A stretch of DNA of 64,000 bases from Achromobacter spanius (GCF_002812705.1 NZ_CP025030.1:1054001-1118000), one strand, 5' to 3'. Shown: positions 44,711-54,157, numbered from the stretch's first letter. Notes: generated by a model from the sequence alone, not told the origin. Numbers and translations are program-made.

Positions 44711-46081
44711 CTAGGTGCGTAGTTTGTTGAATCGAACCGTGTTCACCACCACCGCCAACGCGGCGCATATCGTGCCCAGCACCAGCGCCAGGCCCGGGCC
44801 GTGCGCCAGGCTGATGCTGAACGCGATGGCCACCAGCGCGGTGCCGAAGCTTTGCCCGAACACGCGGGTGGTGGCCTGCAAGCCGCCCGCCGCCCCGCTG
44901 CGCGCGCGGGGCGCGGCCGACAGCATGGCGCGGTTGTTAGGCGTCTGGAAGAAGCCAAAGCCCACGCCCGCCACGAACATGCCGGCCACGATGGGCCAGT
45001 TCGACACCGAGGCCGGCAACAGGGTCAGCCACAGCATGCCGGCCACCATGGTCGCCGCCCCCACGCCGCTCAAGGTGGCGGCGGAATAGCGGTCGGACAG
45101 GCGGCCCGCCAGCGGGGCGATGATGGCCGTGCCCACGGGCCAGGCGCCCATCAGCAAGCCCACTTCCAGGTACGGCCGACCCAGCACCTGCTGGAAGTAG
45201 AACGGCAAGGACACATACGACGCCATCTGCGCGGCGAACGTGCAGGCGGATGCGCCCACGGCGAACGCCAGCGGACGGATGCGCAGCAGATCCACCGGCA
45301 CCAAGGGCGCCGGTTGCTTGCTGGCGCGGCGCACCAGCACCCAGCCCGCCACCGATGCAATGGCCACCAGGCCGATGCCGCGCAGCAGGTCCTGGCCCAT
45401 CATGTCGACACCGGAAATGAACACGCCCAGCGTCGCCATGCACAGCACCACGCTGACCCAGTCCAGCTTCACATCGTTGCGCGGCACTTCGGGCAGATGG
45501 CGCAGGCCGAACATGGCCAGCACGCAGATAGGCAGGTTGACGGCAAAGATCCAGGGCCACGGCGCCACCGACAGGATGGCGGAGCCGATGGTGGGCCCCA
45601 GCACCGACATCACGGCCACCGTGGTGGCGTTGATGCTGATGCCCCGGCCCAGCATGTGCAGGGGATAGATATTGCGCACCAGCCCGCCGAACATGCACAT
45701 CAGCGTGGCGGCGCCCACGCCCTGGAAAACGCGCGCGGCGGTCAGTTGCCACAAGGTGCCGGCCAGCGCACAGCCCAGCGACGCCAGCGTGAACAGGATC
45801 AGGCCAAAGGTGAACATGCGGCGAAAGCCGATGCGCTCGGCCAGCGCCGACAAGGGCAGCAGCGTCATCACCACCGCCAGGTTGTAGGCGTTGACGATCC
45901 ACACCGCCTGGGCCGGCGAGGCGTTGAGGTCCACGGAAATCGTGGGCAGCGCCACGTTGGCGATAGTGGTGTCCAGCACCGACAGGCTGATGCCTGTCAT
46001 GACCGTGGCAGCCGCCCAGTAACGGCGCGGCGCGGGCAGGCCGTCAGGTAAGGCGTTCTTGGCGGATTCGCTCTCCGCCAT
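44711..46081 (-). CDS. MFS transporter, DHA2 (14-TMS) drug exporter type
   Basis: A 456-residue membrane protein with many hydrophobic segments. Motif C of DHA transporters appears as GPTIGSAIL, and SVLDTTIANVALPTISVDL near the start is the DHA2 signature. ATG at 46081 shares one base with the glmU stop (TGATG), so it is translationally coupled to glmU, an unusual partner. Substrates cannot be inferred. A longer open frame to 46108 exists but the coupling favours 46081. Confidence 0.88.
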   Translation of the reverse strand: MAESESAKNALPDGLPAPRRYWAAATVMTGISLSVLDTTIANVALPTISVDLNASPAQAVWIVNAYNLAVVMTLLPLSALAERIGFRRMFTFGLILFTLASLGCALAGTLWQLTAARVFQGVGAATLMCMFGGLVRNIYPLHMLGRGISINATTVAVMSVLGPTIGSAILSVAPWPWIFAVNLPICVLAMFGLRHLPEVPRNDVKLDWVSVVLCMATLGVFISGVDMMGQDLLRGIGLVAIASVAGWVLVRRASKQPAPLVPVDLLRIRPLAFAVGASACTFAAQMASYVSLPFYFQQVLGRPYLEVGLLMGAWPVGTAIIAPLAGRLSDRYSAATLSGVGAATMVAGMLWLTLLPASVSNWPIVAGMFVAGVGFGFFQTPNNRAMLSAAPRARSGAAGGLQATTRVFGQSFGTALVAIAFSISLAHGPGLALVLGTICAALAVVVNTVRFNKLRT

Positions 46082-47454
46082 CACGACTTCTTCGCGGGAC
46101 GCTGCCAACCCTCAACGGTGATCTGCTTGGCGCGCGACACCGTCAGCTTGTCGGCCGGCGCATCGCGGGTCAGGGTGGTGCCCGCGCCCAGGGTTGCGCC
46201 CCGGCCCACGCGCACCGGCGCCACCAACTGCGTGTCCGACCCGATGAAGGCGTCGTCTTCGATGACGGTGCGGTGCTTGTTCACGCCGTCGTAATTGCAG
46301 GTGATGGTGCCCGCGCCCACGTTCACGCGCTGGCCAATGTCGGCATCGCCAATGTAGGCCAGGTGATTGGCCTTGCTGTCGGCGCCCAGCACGCTCTTCT
46401 TGATTTCAACGAAGTTGCCGACGTGGCTGCGGTCTCCCAATTCAGCGCCGGGGCGCAGGCGGGCATACGGACCCACGCGCGCATCCTGGCCCACTTCTGC
46501 TTGCTGCAAATGGCTGTATGCCTCGATCTGCGTACCCGCGCCCACGGTCACGTCGCGCAGCACGCAGTGCGGGCCTACGCGCACGCCGTCGGCCAGCGTG
46601 ACCTTGCCTTCGAACACGCAGCCCACGTCAATGAATACGTCGCGCCCGCAAGTCAGCGTGCCGCGCACATCAAAGCGGGCGGGGTCGGCCAGCGTTACGC
46701 CGGCTTCCAACTGGCGTCGGGCCTGCTCGCCCTGCCAGCGGCGTTCCAGTTCGGCTTGCTGCACGCGGCTGTTCACGCCCAGCGTTTCCCAGCCGGCGCC
46801 GGGTTGCGCCGCGCCCACGGGCACCTTGTCGACCACGGCCAGGCCGACCACGTCGGTCAGGTAGTACTCGCCTTGCGCGTTCTTGTTGTCGATACGGGTC
46901 AGCCAGTCTTTCAGCTTGGCCGTCGGGGCGGTCAGGATGCCGGTGTTCACTTCCTTGATGGCGTGTTCGGCTTCCGACGCATCTTTGTGTTCGACGATCC
47001 GGCACACATTGCCCTTGTCATCGCGCACGATGCGGCCATAGCCGGTGGAATCGTCCAGCACTTCGGTCAACACGGCGGCGCCCGTGGCGCGCGCATCCAG
47101 CAGGCGTTGCAGGGTATCAGGCTGCACCAGCGGCACGTCGCCGTACAGCACCAGCGTGACATCGTCCTTGCCATCGCCTTCCAGCAGCAGCGGCACGGCC
47201 TGCTGCACCGCGTGGCCCGTGCCCTGTTGCGGCTGCTGCAACACGAAGTGCAGATCCGGCTGGCCTTCAAAAGCCTCTTTGACGCGGTCCGCGCCGTGGC
47301 CCACCACAACGATGATGCGCGCGGGCTTCAACTGGCGCGCGCTGTCCAGCACATGGGCCAGCATGGGTTTGCCGGCCAGCGTGTGCAAGACTTTGGGAAG
47401 GTTGGACTGCATGCGTTTGCCCAGTCCGGCGGCGAGGATCACTACATTAAGCAT
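46081..47454 (-). CDS. glmU: Bifunctional UDP-GlcNAc pyrophosphorylase / GlcN-1-P acetyltransferase GlmU
   Basis: A 457-residue enzyme for the last two steps to UDP-GlcNAc. The N-terminal uridylyltransferase has [20 protein letters not shown] and [14 protein letters not shown]; the C-terminal left-handed beta-helix has hexapeptide repeats ([19 protein letters not shown]) and [17 protein letters not shown]. Length is standard. With glmS at 38.6-40.4 kb it covers two of the enzymes of the pathway. Confidence 0.97.
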   Translation of the reverse strand: MLNVVILAAGLGKRMQSNLPKVLHTLAGKPMLAHVLDSARQLKPARIIVVVGHGADRVKEAFEGQPDLHFVLQQPQQGTGHAVQQAVPLLLEGDGKDDVTLVLYGDVPLVQPDTLQRLLDARATGAAVLTEVLDDSTGYGRIVRDDKGNVCRIVEHKDASEAEHAIKEVNTGILTAPTAKLKDWLTRIDNKNAQGEYYLTDVVGLAVVDKVPVGAAQPGAGWETLGVNSRVQQAELERRWQGEQARRQLEAGVTLADPARFDVRGTLTCGRDVFIDVGCVFEGKVTLADGVRVGPHCVLRDVTVGAGTQIEAYSHLQQAEVGQDARVGPYARLRPGAELGDRSHVGNFVEIKKSVLGADSKANHLAYIGDADIGQRVNVGAGTITCNYDGVNKHRTVIEDDAFIGSDTQLVAPVRVGRGATLGAGTTLTRDAPADKLTVSRAKQITVEGWQRPAKKS

Positions 47455-47520
47455 AAGTTCTGATAGGTTTAGAGACGGCGCAAACGGCCTTGCGGCCGAT
47501 GCGGGTCGATTGAAAGGAGT

Positions 47521-48330
47521 TCAGGGCTTGCCGTCGGCAGGCCCGTTATTTTTAGATGCCCGGGGCGCGGACTTGGCTGCCGTCTTGCGCGCCGCGGGTT
47601 TGCGGGTGGCGGGCTTGGAAGCCTTGGCCTCGGTCTTGGCGGCCGGCTTGGAATCCTTGGGTTTGGGCGTGGCGGACTCGCCCGGCTCGGCGGGGTTGGT
47701 CGGCATGGACGCGGCGGTGGCGGCTGCAATCTGGTTGAACTGCTGCTGCAGCAAGTCCCACCACGCCTTGGAGGCCGACTGCGCGGCAGCGCCCATTTGC
47801 TCGGTCATGCCAGGCCCTGCCGAGTCGGCGGCCGACGCTTTGCCGGCATCCGATTCCGACAACGTGCCGGCGGAAGGTTCCTGCGGCTTGGCGTCGCGGG
47901 CGCTTTCCGATGATGCCGGTTTGGCGGCGGACTTCGGCGCGGGCTTCAAGCCCAGCACCACTTCAAGCGGCGAGGCCGCACCGCTGTCGCGCACGGCGTT
48001 CATGTCCATGCTGGCGGCGCTGTCCACAAAGGCACGCAAGGTGCTGATGGTGGAACGCTGCACTTCCATGCCCTGGATGGTGGACGACAGCATGGACAGA
48101 TTCATGCGCAGCCAGTTTTCCACCGAACGCAGTTCGGCGATACGGCGGTCCAGGTCTTCAAGATTCATGGGCGGCGCCATCGGCAGGCTGCTGGCCAGGC
48201 CACCCGGGCCGGTCAGGCCGGCCCAGGCCTGGCGCATCATCTCCATGCTGGCCAGCAAGGGGTTGCCCGACAGATCGGAATTCTGTCCCATGCCGGGAAG
48301 GACAAACGGGTTCGTGAATTGGTCGCTCAT
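47521..48330 (-). CDS. PhaM-like polyhydroxyalkanoate granule protein
   Basis: A 269-residue protein. The N-terminal part (NPFVLPGMGQ; MMRQAWAGL; NLEDLDRRIAELRSVENWL, then NMSMLSSTIQGMEVQ-type helix) matches the PhaM family, which binds PHA synthase and DNA. A central Ala/Ser/Pro-rich linker and a short helix (SKAWWDLLQQQFNQIAAAT) are followed by a Lys/Ala/Pro tail with PATRKPAARKTAAK, as in DNA-binding histone-H1-like tails. ATG at 48330 matches the family start MSDQFTNPF. Confidence 0.85.
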   Translation of the reverse strand: MSDQFTNPFVLPGMGQNSDLSGNPLLASMEMMRQAWAGLTGPGGLASSLPMAPPMNLEDLDRRIAELRSVENWLRMNLSMLSSTIQGMEVQRSTISTLRAFVDSAASMDMNAVRDSGAASPLEVVLGLKPAPKSAAKPASSESARDAKPQEPSAGTLSESDAGKASAADSAGPGMTEQMGAAAQSASKAWWDLLQQQFNQIAAATAASMPTNPAEPGESATPKPKDSKPAAKTEAKASKPATRKPAARKTAAKSAPRASKNNGPADGKP

Positions 48331-48369
48331 GCCAGGTCTCCCCATGGACTGATCGCCACCGGCCTTGGC

Positions 48370-49053
48370 TTAGCCCGGCAGCAGCTGGTTGTTTTCCACG
48401 CGCACGTGATCGCCCGAGGCAAAGGCGAACGGCTGCGCGCTGCGGAACTGGCGCGCACTGCCGTCGTTCATGCGAACCGTCAGCTCATAGTGCGTCACCG
48501 TTTGTTGCTGTCTGATATTACGCTCAACTTCACGGCCTGCCAAAGCGCCGCCCACCGCGCCCAGCACGGTCAGCGCCGTCTTGCCGCTGCCTCCGCCAAA
48601 TTGATTACCCACTACGCCGCCGACCACGCCGCCGCCGATGGTGCCAACCAAATGGTCGCTGTTGTCCTTCACCGGAACCTGCACCTGGCGGATGGTTTCC
48701 ACCACCCCGCAGCTTTGGCATGCCTGCTTGGCCGGCGCGGGCGCCGCCGCGCGGGGCGCCGAGGCCGATGCCGGACGGGCCTGCTGGGTCTGCGGTGCGG
48801 CCTGCTGCGCCTGTTGTGCCTGTTGCGCTTGTTGCGGGACAGGCTGTGACCCTGGGGCGGGTGCCAGATTGGCGCCTTCGGGGCCCGCTTCAACCACGGG
48901 CGTATCGGCGTGCGGATTGGCCGACGGCGAAGGCAGCCAGCCCATCACCGCCGCCACGCCCACCGCGCACATGACAATGACCGCGATGGCCGCGGCCGCG
49001 ACCAGGGGGTGCAAGCCGCTGCGCGAGTTCTGGATTCGGGTGGATGTATTCAT
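48370..49053 (-). CDS. Glycine-zipper 2TM-domain envelope protein
   Basis: A 227-residue protein with an N-terminal membrane anchor (VAAAAIAVIVMCAVGVAAVMG), a Gln/Ala/Pro-rich linker containing repeated QQAQ units, a CQSC pair, and the glycine-zipper GTIGGGVVGGVVGNQFGGG, then VLGAVGGALAGREVERN. The C-terminal YELTVRMNDGS is a small beta domain. Such proteins (SlyB/YcfJ-like) are envelope proteins of structural or stress function. It is monocistronic and divergent from the DUF3717 gene. Confidence 0.85.
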   Translation of the reverse strand: MNTSTRIQNSRSGLHPLVAAAAIAVIVMCAVGVAAVMGWLPSPSANPHADTPVVEAGPEGANLAPAPGSQPVPQQAQQAQQAQQAAPQTQQARPASASAPRAAAPAPAKQACQSCGVVETIRQVQVPVKDNSDHLVGTIGGGVVGGVVGNQFGGGSGKTALTVLGAVGGALAGREVERNIRQQQTVTHYELTVRMNDGSARQFRSAQPFAFASGDHVRVENNQLLPG

Positions 49054-49196
49054 AACGATGCTCCATCGTAACTAACCGGCATCGGTATAGCACCCGCGCG
49101 CGGTTTCGGCATGTTGCGATGGTGACGCTTCTTTGCAGGGGTTTCAGGCGCGGGGCGCGTCGGTGGACAGCCATGCCCATTCGTGGACAATAGCGC

Positions 49197-49424
49197 ATGG
49201 ATTCCATTTCCCTGCCCCAGCTCGAACAGGCAATCAACTACTGGCGCAACGTCTCGCCGTCGGTTGGCGACGAGTCGCGCCTGTGCCCTGAAGCCGCGGC
49301 GCTGGCAACGCCCTACGCCCTGATGATCATCACGCACCGGCACGACATCGCGGTGGCCGAGTTAAATGAAAAAGCCCAGGCGGCGTTGGCCGGCTGGGCT
49401 GCGGCGGGCACGCAGGCCCGCTGA
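49197..49424 (+). CDS. DUF3717-family small protein
   Basis: A 75-residue protein: MDSISLPQLEQAINYWRN, then a central CPEAAALATPYALMI. This matches the DUF3717 pattern of a helical protein found in Burkholderiales. Function is unknown. Its 3' end contains the leftward terminator hairpin of the sco gene. Confidence 0.75.
   Translation: MDSISLPQLEQAINYWRNVSPSVGDESRLCPEAAALATPYALMIITHRHDIAVAELNEKAQAALAGWAAAGTQAR
49367..49400 (-). terminator. Leftward terminator of the oxidase assembly genes, inside the DUF3717 gene
   Basis: On the minus strand AGCCCAG (49394-49400) pairs with CTGGGCT (49373-49379), followed by TTTTTCATTT. It lies about 45 nt after the sco stop and within the coding end of the convergent DUF3717 gene. 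Confidence 0.65.
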
Positions 49425-49445
49425 TCCTTCTTAAGCACTAAGCCG

Positions 49446-50063
49446 CTAGTCTTTCAGCAGCGCCTTGATGTCGTGCGTAAGCGCGTCCACGCCCAGCGTG
49501 TTGTTGGCCAGCACGCGCGATTCGCCCTTGCCATCCAGCAGGTAGAACGCGGCGGTGTGGTCCATGGTGTAGTTGCCGTCCTTGGTGGGCGCCTTGGCGT
49601 AATACGCCTTGAATGACGCGGCGGCCTTCTTGATCTGGTCGGGCGTGCCGGTCAGGCCCAGAAAACGCGGATCGAACGCGGTCACATACTGCTTCAACAC
49701 TTCTTGCGTATCGCGCTCGGGGTCCACCGTGATCAGCAGCACCTGCACGCGGTCGGCGTCCGGGCCCAGCTTCTTCATGACTTCGGTCAGTTCAGCCAGG
49801 GACGTGGGGCACACATCCGGGCATTGCGTGAAACCAAAGAACACCACGACAACCTTGCCGGCAAAGTCCGACAACTGGCGGGACTTGCCGTTGGTGTCGG
49901 TCAGCTCCATGCCACGCCCCAACTGGGTGCCGCTGATGTCGCTGCCCTTGAATGTGGGCGCGCTTTCGCCGCAAGCGGCAAGGGTGGCGGTAAGGACAGT
50001 GACGGCGGCGGCGGCGGCAAGGCGCAGGCCCAGCCGGCGGCTGGCGGAAAACACGGACATCAA
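49446..50063 (-). CDS. SCO1/SenC-family copper chaperone
   Basis: A 205-residue thioredoxin-like protein with an N-terminal anchor whose LAACG resembles a lipobox (a lipoprotein is possible). The copper-binding motif is FTQCPDVCPTSL (C-x3-C), and the distal His occurs in TMDHTAAFYLLD. It is predicted to deliver copper to the CuA site of COX2. It is the last gene of the oxidase assembly group, 14 nt after ctaB. Confidence 0.92.
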   Translation of the reverse strand: MMSVFSASRRLGLRLAAAAAVTVLTATLAACGESAPTFKGSDISGTQLGRGMELTDTNGKSRQLSDFAGKVVVVFFGFTQCPDVCPTSLAELTEVMKKLGPDADRVQVLLITVDPERDTQEVLKQYVTAFDPRFLGLTGTPDQIKKAAASFKAYYAKAPTKDGNYTMDHTAAFYLLDGKGESRVLANNTLGVDALTHDIKALLKD

Positions 50064-50077
50064 ACAACCTCCAGGGG

Positions 50078-50971
50078 TCAGCGCAGCAGGGCGACCCAGT
50101 GGTCCACCAGCAGGGCGCCGAACAGCAACGCCAGGTAGAGAATGGAAAAGCGGAACATGCTGCGCGCCAGTTCGTCGCTATAGGCACGGTACAGGCGCCA
50201 GGCATAGGACACGAACATGCCGCCCAGCACCAATGCCGACAACAGATACAGCGCGCCGCTCATGCGGATGGCGTAGGGCAACAGCGTCGTGGCCACCAGC
50301 GCCACGCTATAGAGCAGGATGTGCAGGCGCGTGAACTGGTTGCCGTGTGTGACCGGCAGCATGGGCAGGCCGGCCTTGGCGTAGTCATGGTTGCGGTACA
50401 GCGCCAGCGCCCAGAAGTGCGGCGGGGTCCAGATGAAGATGATCAGCACCAGCACCCAGGCCTCGGCGGGCACGGAATCCGCCACGGCGGCCCAGCCCAG
50501 CGCGGGCGGCATCGCGCCCGACAAGCCGCCGATCACGATGTTCTGCGGCGTGCGCGGCTTGAGGATGACGGTATAGATAACGGCGTAGCCCACAAACGTG
50601 GCGAAGGTCAGCCACATGGTCAGCGGGTTCACCAGCGTGTACAGCACGAACATGCCCGCGCCGCCCAACAGGCCCGACAGGCTCAGCACCTGGAAGGCGG
50701 AAATGGTGCCTCGGGCGGTGGCGCGCCGCGCCGTGCGCAGCATGCGCGCATCCACTTCCTGTTCGATCAGGCAGTTGATGGCGAAGGCGGCCGCGGCAAG
50801 CAGCCAGATGCCGATGGTGCCAAACAGCACGCGGCGCATATCGGGTACACCCGGAACGGCGAGAAACATGCCGATGACCGCGCAAAACACCGCCAACTGC
50901 GTGACGCGCGGCTTGGTGAGTACGAAGTATTGGCGGAGCAATCCGGAGGGAGGAGCGGCAAGACTGGTCAT
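50078..50971 (-). CDS. ctaB: Protoheme IX farnesyltransferase (heme O synthase)
   Basis: A 297-residue integral membrane prenyltransferase that attaches farnesyl to heme b. The allylic-diphosphate site is [18 protein letters not shown] (N-x2-x-D-x3-D type), and a second block reads [20 protein letters not shown]. About nine membrane segments. ATG at 50971 is the family start ([10 protein letters not shown]...YFVLTKPRV). It follows ctaA by 13 nt, so heme O is passed to heme A synthase made from the same operon. Confidence 0.95.
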   Translation of the reverse strand: MTSLAAPPSGLLRQYFVLTKPRVTQLAVFCAVIGMFLAVPGVPDMRRVLFGTIGIWLLAAAAFAINCLIEQEVDARMLRTARRATARGTISAFQVLSLSGLLGGAGMFVLYTLVNPLTMWLTFATFVGYAVIYTVILKPRTPQNIVIGGLSGAMPPALGWAAVADSVPAEAWVLVLIIFIWTPPHFWALALYRNHDYAKAGLPMLPVTHGNQFTRLHILLYSVALVATTLLPYAIRMSGALYLLSALVLGGMFVSYAWRLYRAYSDELARSMFRFSILYLALLFGALLVDHWVALLR

Positions 50972-50984
50972 AGTGGACCCTATT

Positions 50985-52028
50985 TTAAACGCGCACCGAA
51001 TTGGGGCCACAGCCCCCGGTCGGCGCGCTTCCCGCCGTGGATAAACGCACCATCAGCACCACGGCGGCCAAGGTCAGGCCGGCGGCGCCCCCATTGTGCA
51101 GCACCGCAATCAAGAGCGGCCACTGGAAGAAGATGGTCGTCAGACCGGTGAAAAGTTGCGCGGCCAGCAGGGCCAGCATCAACGTTGCCGGGCCGCGCAA
51201 GCCCGGTTCGGCCCGCAGCCGCCAGGCCAAGGTCCCCAGGTACAGGAATACGACAAAGGCAAAATTACGATGTACCCAGTGGATGGCGGTCAGCGCGGGC
51301 TGCGAGATCATTTCGCCCGATGGCAGTTCACCCAGGCCACGGATCACCGAATAGCCGCCGTGAAAGTCCATATCAGGCAACCACTGCCCGTGGCACATGG
51401 GAAAGTCCATGCAGGCCAGCGCGGCGTAGTTGGTACTGACCCAGCCGCCCAGCGTCACCTGCACCAGCAGCAGGCCAAAGCCCACCGCCACCCAGGGCTT
51501 CCAGCGCGCCGCCGCGGCGGCAATCGCCAGGTGCGGACGTTCGCGGGCCGATAGCCACGTCATCAGCGCCAGCACCGACAGTCCGAACACCAGGTGGGCC
51601 GTCACCACGGCGGGCATCAGCTTGTGCGTGACGGTCCACGCGCCGAAGGCGCCTTGCACGCACACGGCGACGAGCGTCGTCACGGCCAGCGCGGGCGAGC
51701 GGCCCAGTTCGCGGCGATAGCGCCATGCCATGTAGACGATGCCGATGATGAGCATGCCCAGGATGGTGCCGACGTAGCGATGGATCATTTCGATCCAGGC
51801 CTTGGACATCGTCACGGGCCCGAACGGCATGGCCTGCGACGCTTGATGGATGTCGCCCTGCGCGCCCAGCGGCGTCACGCTGCCGTAGCAGCCGGGCCAA
51901 TCCGGGCAACCCAGGCCGGAATCCGTCAGGCGCACGAAGGCGCCGAACATGATCAGGTCCAGCGTCAGGAACCAGGTGAAGAAAACGAGCTTGCGATAAC
52001 GCGCTTTGATGCGTTCCATATCAACCAT
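50985..52028 (-). CDS. ctaA: Heme A synthase CtaA (COX15-type)
   Basis: A 347-residue membrane protein with eight predicted helices. His residues for heme b appear in [35 protein letters not shown] and [11 protein letters not shown], and a cysteine pair occurs in [12 protein letters not shown]. Start is ATG 52028 (MVDMERIK) or 52019. Upstream of the start, four copies of an 84-bp repeat keep the reading frame open to 52328; because 84 is a multiple of 3 this is likely accidental. Confidence 0.93.
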   Translation of the reverse strand: MVDMERIKARYRKLVFFTWFLTLDLIMFGAFVRLTDSGLGCPDWPGCYGSVTPLGAQGDIHQASQAMPFGPVTMSKAWIEMIHRYVGTILGMLIIGIVYMAWRYRRELGRSPALAVTTLVAVCVQGAFGAWTVTHKLMPAVVTAHLVFGLSVLALMTWLSARERPHLAIAAAAARWKPWVAVGFGLLLVQVTLGGWVSTNYAALACMDFPMCHGQWLPDMDFHGGYSVIRGLGELPSGEMISQPALTAIHWVHRNFAFVVFLYLGTLAWRLRAEPGLRGPATLMLALLAAQLFTGLTTIFFQWPLLIAVLHNGGAAGLTLAAVVLMVRLSTAGSAPTGGCGPNSVRV

Positions 52029-52331
52029 AAAAAATGCCCCCACGCCGCACACCCTGCGGGTGCTTGCTGCCCCCCGAGGGGGCTGCTTTTTTCCTTGGGG
52101 CGGCCCGGCGGAAAAAAATGCCCCCACGCCGCGCACCCTACGGGTGCTTGCTGCCCCCCGAGGGGGCTGCTTTTTTCCTTGGGGCGGCCCGTCGGAAAAA
52201 AATGCCCCCACGCTGCGCACCCTACGGGTGCTTGCTGCCCCCCGAGGGGGCCGCTTTTTTCCTTGGGGCGGCCCGGCGGAAAAAAATGCCCCCACGCTGC
52301 GCACCCTGCGGGTGCTTGTCGCGGGCAAAAG
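52029..52331. repeat. 84-bp tandem repeat, three full copies and one partial
   Basis: Units begin with ATGCCCCCACG at 52034, 52118, 52202 and 52286 (spacing exactly 84 bp; the last copy is partial). Each full unit contains the hairpins GCACCCTGCGGGTGC (or TAC variant) and GCCCCCCGAGGGGGC followed by TGCTTTTTT, a rightward terminator-like structure, then CCTTGGGGCGGCCC. Copies differ at single bases (for example CCGCAC/CTGCGC and GGC/GTC). There is no other gene in this gap between ctaA and the next gene. It looks like an interspersed element of this bacterial family that has amplified in tandem. Confidence 0.85.
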
Positions 52332-52982
52332 TTAACCAATGCGCGAGTTATAGACCAGCTTGCTGATGTCCTTGCGCACCTTCACGCCATCCGCCTGGGC
52401 AGGGTACTGCATCATCAGGTTGCCCAGCGGGTCGATCACCCAGATCGGGTCCTGCAAGCCCGGCTGCCCGGCGGCGGAGTCGCGGGCCAGCAGGTAGTGC
52501 GCAAGCTGGTCCGGGTTCACCCGCAGCATGACCGTGCCTTGATAGGCCTCCAGCACTTTCTGCGGCACCGGCGCGTCGTCGGTAATGAACCAGACGCGGG
52601 CCAGGCGGTCCACGTTCTTGCCCTGGCTGGCGTGCGTGTTGCGCGTAATGTAGAGCTTGCGAGCGCAGCTTTCCGGACATTCCGCGCCATCGGCCGCCAC
52701 CAGCAACCACTTGCCCTTCAAGCTTTGCAGGTCGAACGGCTTGCCGTCCAAGGTCGTCAGCTTCAGGTCGTTGGCGGCGGGCATGGGCCGCTGCGGCGAC
52801 ACCAGCGTGCCATAGTTGGTGGATTCCGCCGGCCACCATTGCGGGTTCATGTACACCACGAAGGCGGCCACGATGGGCGCCAGCGAACACAGGAACACCA
52901 GCACCATGGGCGTCAGCGAGCGCTTGCGTGCGGGTGTGTGGGATGAGATGTCGCGAGCCACGTTATATCCTGGAAGAGTCAT
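52332..52982 (-). CDS. SCO-like membrane-anchored thioredoxin-fold protein
   Basis: A 216-residue protein with one N-terminal helix (LTPMVLVFLCSLAPIVAAF) and a thioredoxin-like domain with AECPESCARKLY (C-x3-C, as in SCO proteins), VWFITDDAPVP and DPIWVIDPLGNLMMQY. The distal His of true SCO proteins is not evident, so copper binding is uncertain. It lies 14 nt after surf1 and upstream of ctaA, so a role in oxidase maturation is likely. Confidence 0.75.
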   Translation of the reverse strand: MTLPGYNVARDISSHTPARKRSLTPMVLVFLCSLAPIVAAFVVYMNPQWWPAESTNYGTLVSPQRPMPAANDLKLTTLDGKPFDLQSLKGKWLLVAADGAECPESCARKLYITRNTHASQGKNVDRLARVWFITDDAPVPQKVLEAYQGTVMLRVNPDQLAHYLLARDSAAGQPGLQDPIWVIDPLGNLMMQYPAQADGVKVRKDISKLVYNSRIG

Positions 52983-52996
52983 TCATTGATGCGCGC

Positions 52997-53920
52997 TCAG
53001 GCCCTGGGGCCTTGTCCCGCGCGCTGGCGCATGCGCTTGATGGCGCCCCCCAGCACCACCAGCCATGCGATGGCGGCAATCAAGCCGAACGCGAACCACT
53101 GGACCGCGTAAGACGTATTCTTTTGAAAATCAACGGACGGCTGGGGCCAGTCGCGCACCAGACCGTCGCCGTCGGCCTGGTTATACGGAGAGTTCTGGCT
53201 GTGCTGAGCGTTCTGGCTGCTCTGAGCGCTCTGGCTGTTCTGAACGTCGGGGCTATTCTGGCTGTTCTGACCGGTCTCGTTGGTCTGGCCACTCTTGCTG
53301 GTGGGGCCGGTCTGGGTCAACACGACGGGCAGCAGGTTCAGCCCCGTCGCGCGAGCATAAGCGTCCAGCGGCAAGTTTTGAACCTGCGGCACCTTGCCGC
53401 CCGAGGCAGGCAGCGCGGCTGGCAGGGCCGATTGATCCTGCCCGCCCAGCGACCACAATTCAAACAGGCGCGGCACACGGTCGGCCATCTCGCCGGTAAT
53501 GGTCTGCGGGCCTTGCGGCGTGGCCGGCAACGCGGGGGCGCCCTGGCCGGGCATGACCCGGGGCAGCCAGCCGCGCAGCACCAGTACGGCCTGACGAGAA
53601 GACCCATCCAGCAACAGCGGCGTAGCCAGCCAGTAGCCGGGACGCCCTTCGTGGTTGCGGTTGTCCAGCAGTACACTGAATTGCGGTTGCCACACGCCCG
53701 TAGCCTGAGCCACGCGCCAAGGCGTCAAGTCGTCGGAGGACGTTGCGGGTGTCAGCATCACAGGCGCTTGCTTGCGGCCCGCTTCGATCGCGTCCAGAAT
53801 GGCGCGTCGCTCATCGCTGCGACGCAACTGCCACTGCCCAAGCGACACCAGAATCACCACGGCGATGCCAAGCAGAAGTAGGGCGGTTACCGTGTAGCGT
53901 GTTGAATGCGGTCGGGCCAT
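52997..53920 (-). CDS. SURF1-family oxidase assembly protein with Asn/Ser/Gln-rich insertion
   Basis: A 307-residue protein with two membrane helices at the ends (TALLLLGIAVVILVSLGQWQ; YAVQWFAFGLIAAIAWLVV) and the SURF1 blocks GQWQLRRSDERRA, DNRNHEGRPGYWLATPL and VLRGWLPR. SURF1 assists heme A insertion into subunit I. Between VVLTQTGP and DGLVRDWPQPSVDFQK lies an insertion of about 45 residues rich in Asn, Ser and Gln (NSQSAQSSQNAQHSQNS), encoded by an 18-bp tandem repeat, in the loop before the second helix. I know of no such insertion in typical members. Confidence 0.9.
   Translation of the reverse strand: MARPHSTRYTVTALLLLGIAVVILVSLGQWQLRRSDERRAILDAIEAGRKQAPVMLTPATSSDDLTPWRVAQATGVWQPQFSVLLDNRNHEGRPGYWLATPLLLDGSSRQAVLVLRGWLPRVMPGQGAPALPATPQGPQTITGEMADRVPRLFELWSLGGQDQSALPAALPASGGKVPQVQNLPLDAYARATGLNLLPVVLTQTGPTSKSGQTNETGQNSQNSPDVQNSQSAQSSQNAQHSQNSPYNQADGDGLVRDWPQPSVDFQKNTSYAVQWFAFGLIAAIAWLVVLGGAIKRMRQRAGQGPRA
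53193..53246. repeat. 18-bp tandem repeat inside surf1
   Basis: Three adjacent units TTCTGGCTGTGCTGAGCG, TTCTGGCTGCTCTGAGCG and CTCTGGCTGTTCTGAACG, with further degenerate copies to about 53275. In the coding frame they give six-residue units of the SQNAQ/SQSAQ type. Such arrays can expand or contract by slippage. Confidence 0.8.
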
Positions 53921-53956
53921 GTATCGTTGCTAACTCTGTTTTGTCCGGAGACCACC

Positions 53957-54157
53957 ATGCGCGTTTTCGTCGTACTGGCCTTCATCGGAATCCTGGCCAG
54001 TCTGGCATCCGCCCTGGTCTATCTGATGCGGGACAAAGGGTCCACCAACCGCACCGTCAATGCGCTGACGGTACGCATCGGGCTGTCGGTCGCCCTGTTC
54101 CTGTTCGTGCTGTTCGCCCATCACATGGGCTGGATCGAAAGCACGGGTCTACGGTGA
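53957..54157 (+). CDS. Small twin-transmembrane protein (DUF2909)
   Basis: A 66-residue protein with two hydrophobic helices (VFVVLAFIGILASLASALVY and IGLSVALFLFVLFAHHMGW) separated by the loop RDKGSTNRTVNALTVR, the DUF2909 pattern usually found between surf1 and the COX3 gene. CGGAG precedes the ATG. It is on the opposite strand to the oxidase genes, as commonly seen for this family. Confidence 0.85.
   Translation: MRVFVVLAFIGILASLASALVYLMRDKGSTNRTVNALTVRIGLSVALFLFVLFAHHMGWIESTGLR

Noticed and set aside
44801..46051. 416-codon plus-strand frame opposite the MFS gene
   Set aside because: Same reason; the MFS frame has transmembrane periodicity and family motifs.
52034..52366. Open frames through the 84-bp repeats, including an N-terminal extension of ctaA
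   Set aside because: The frames exist because the repeat length is a multiple of three; CtaA proteins start near [13 protein letters not shown] and need no such extension.
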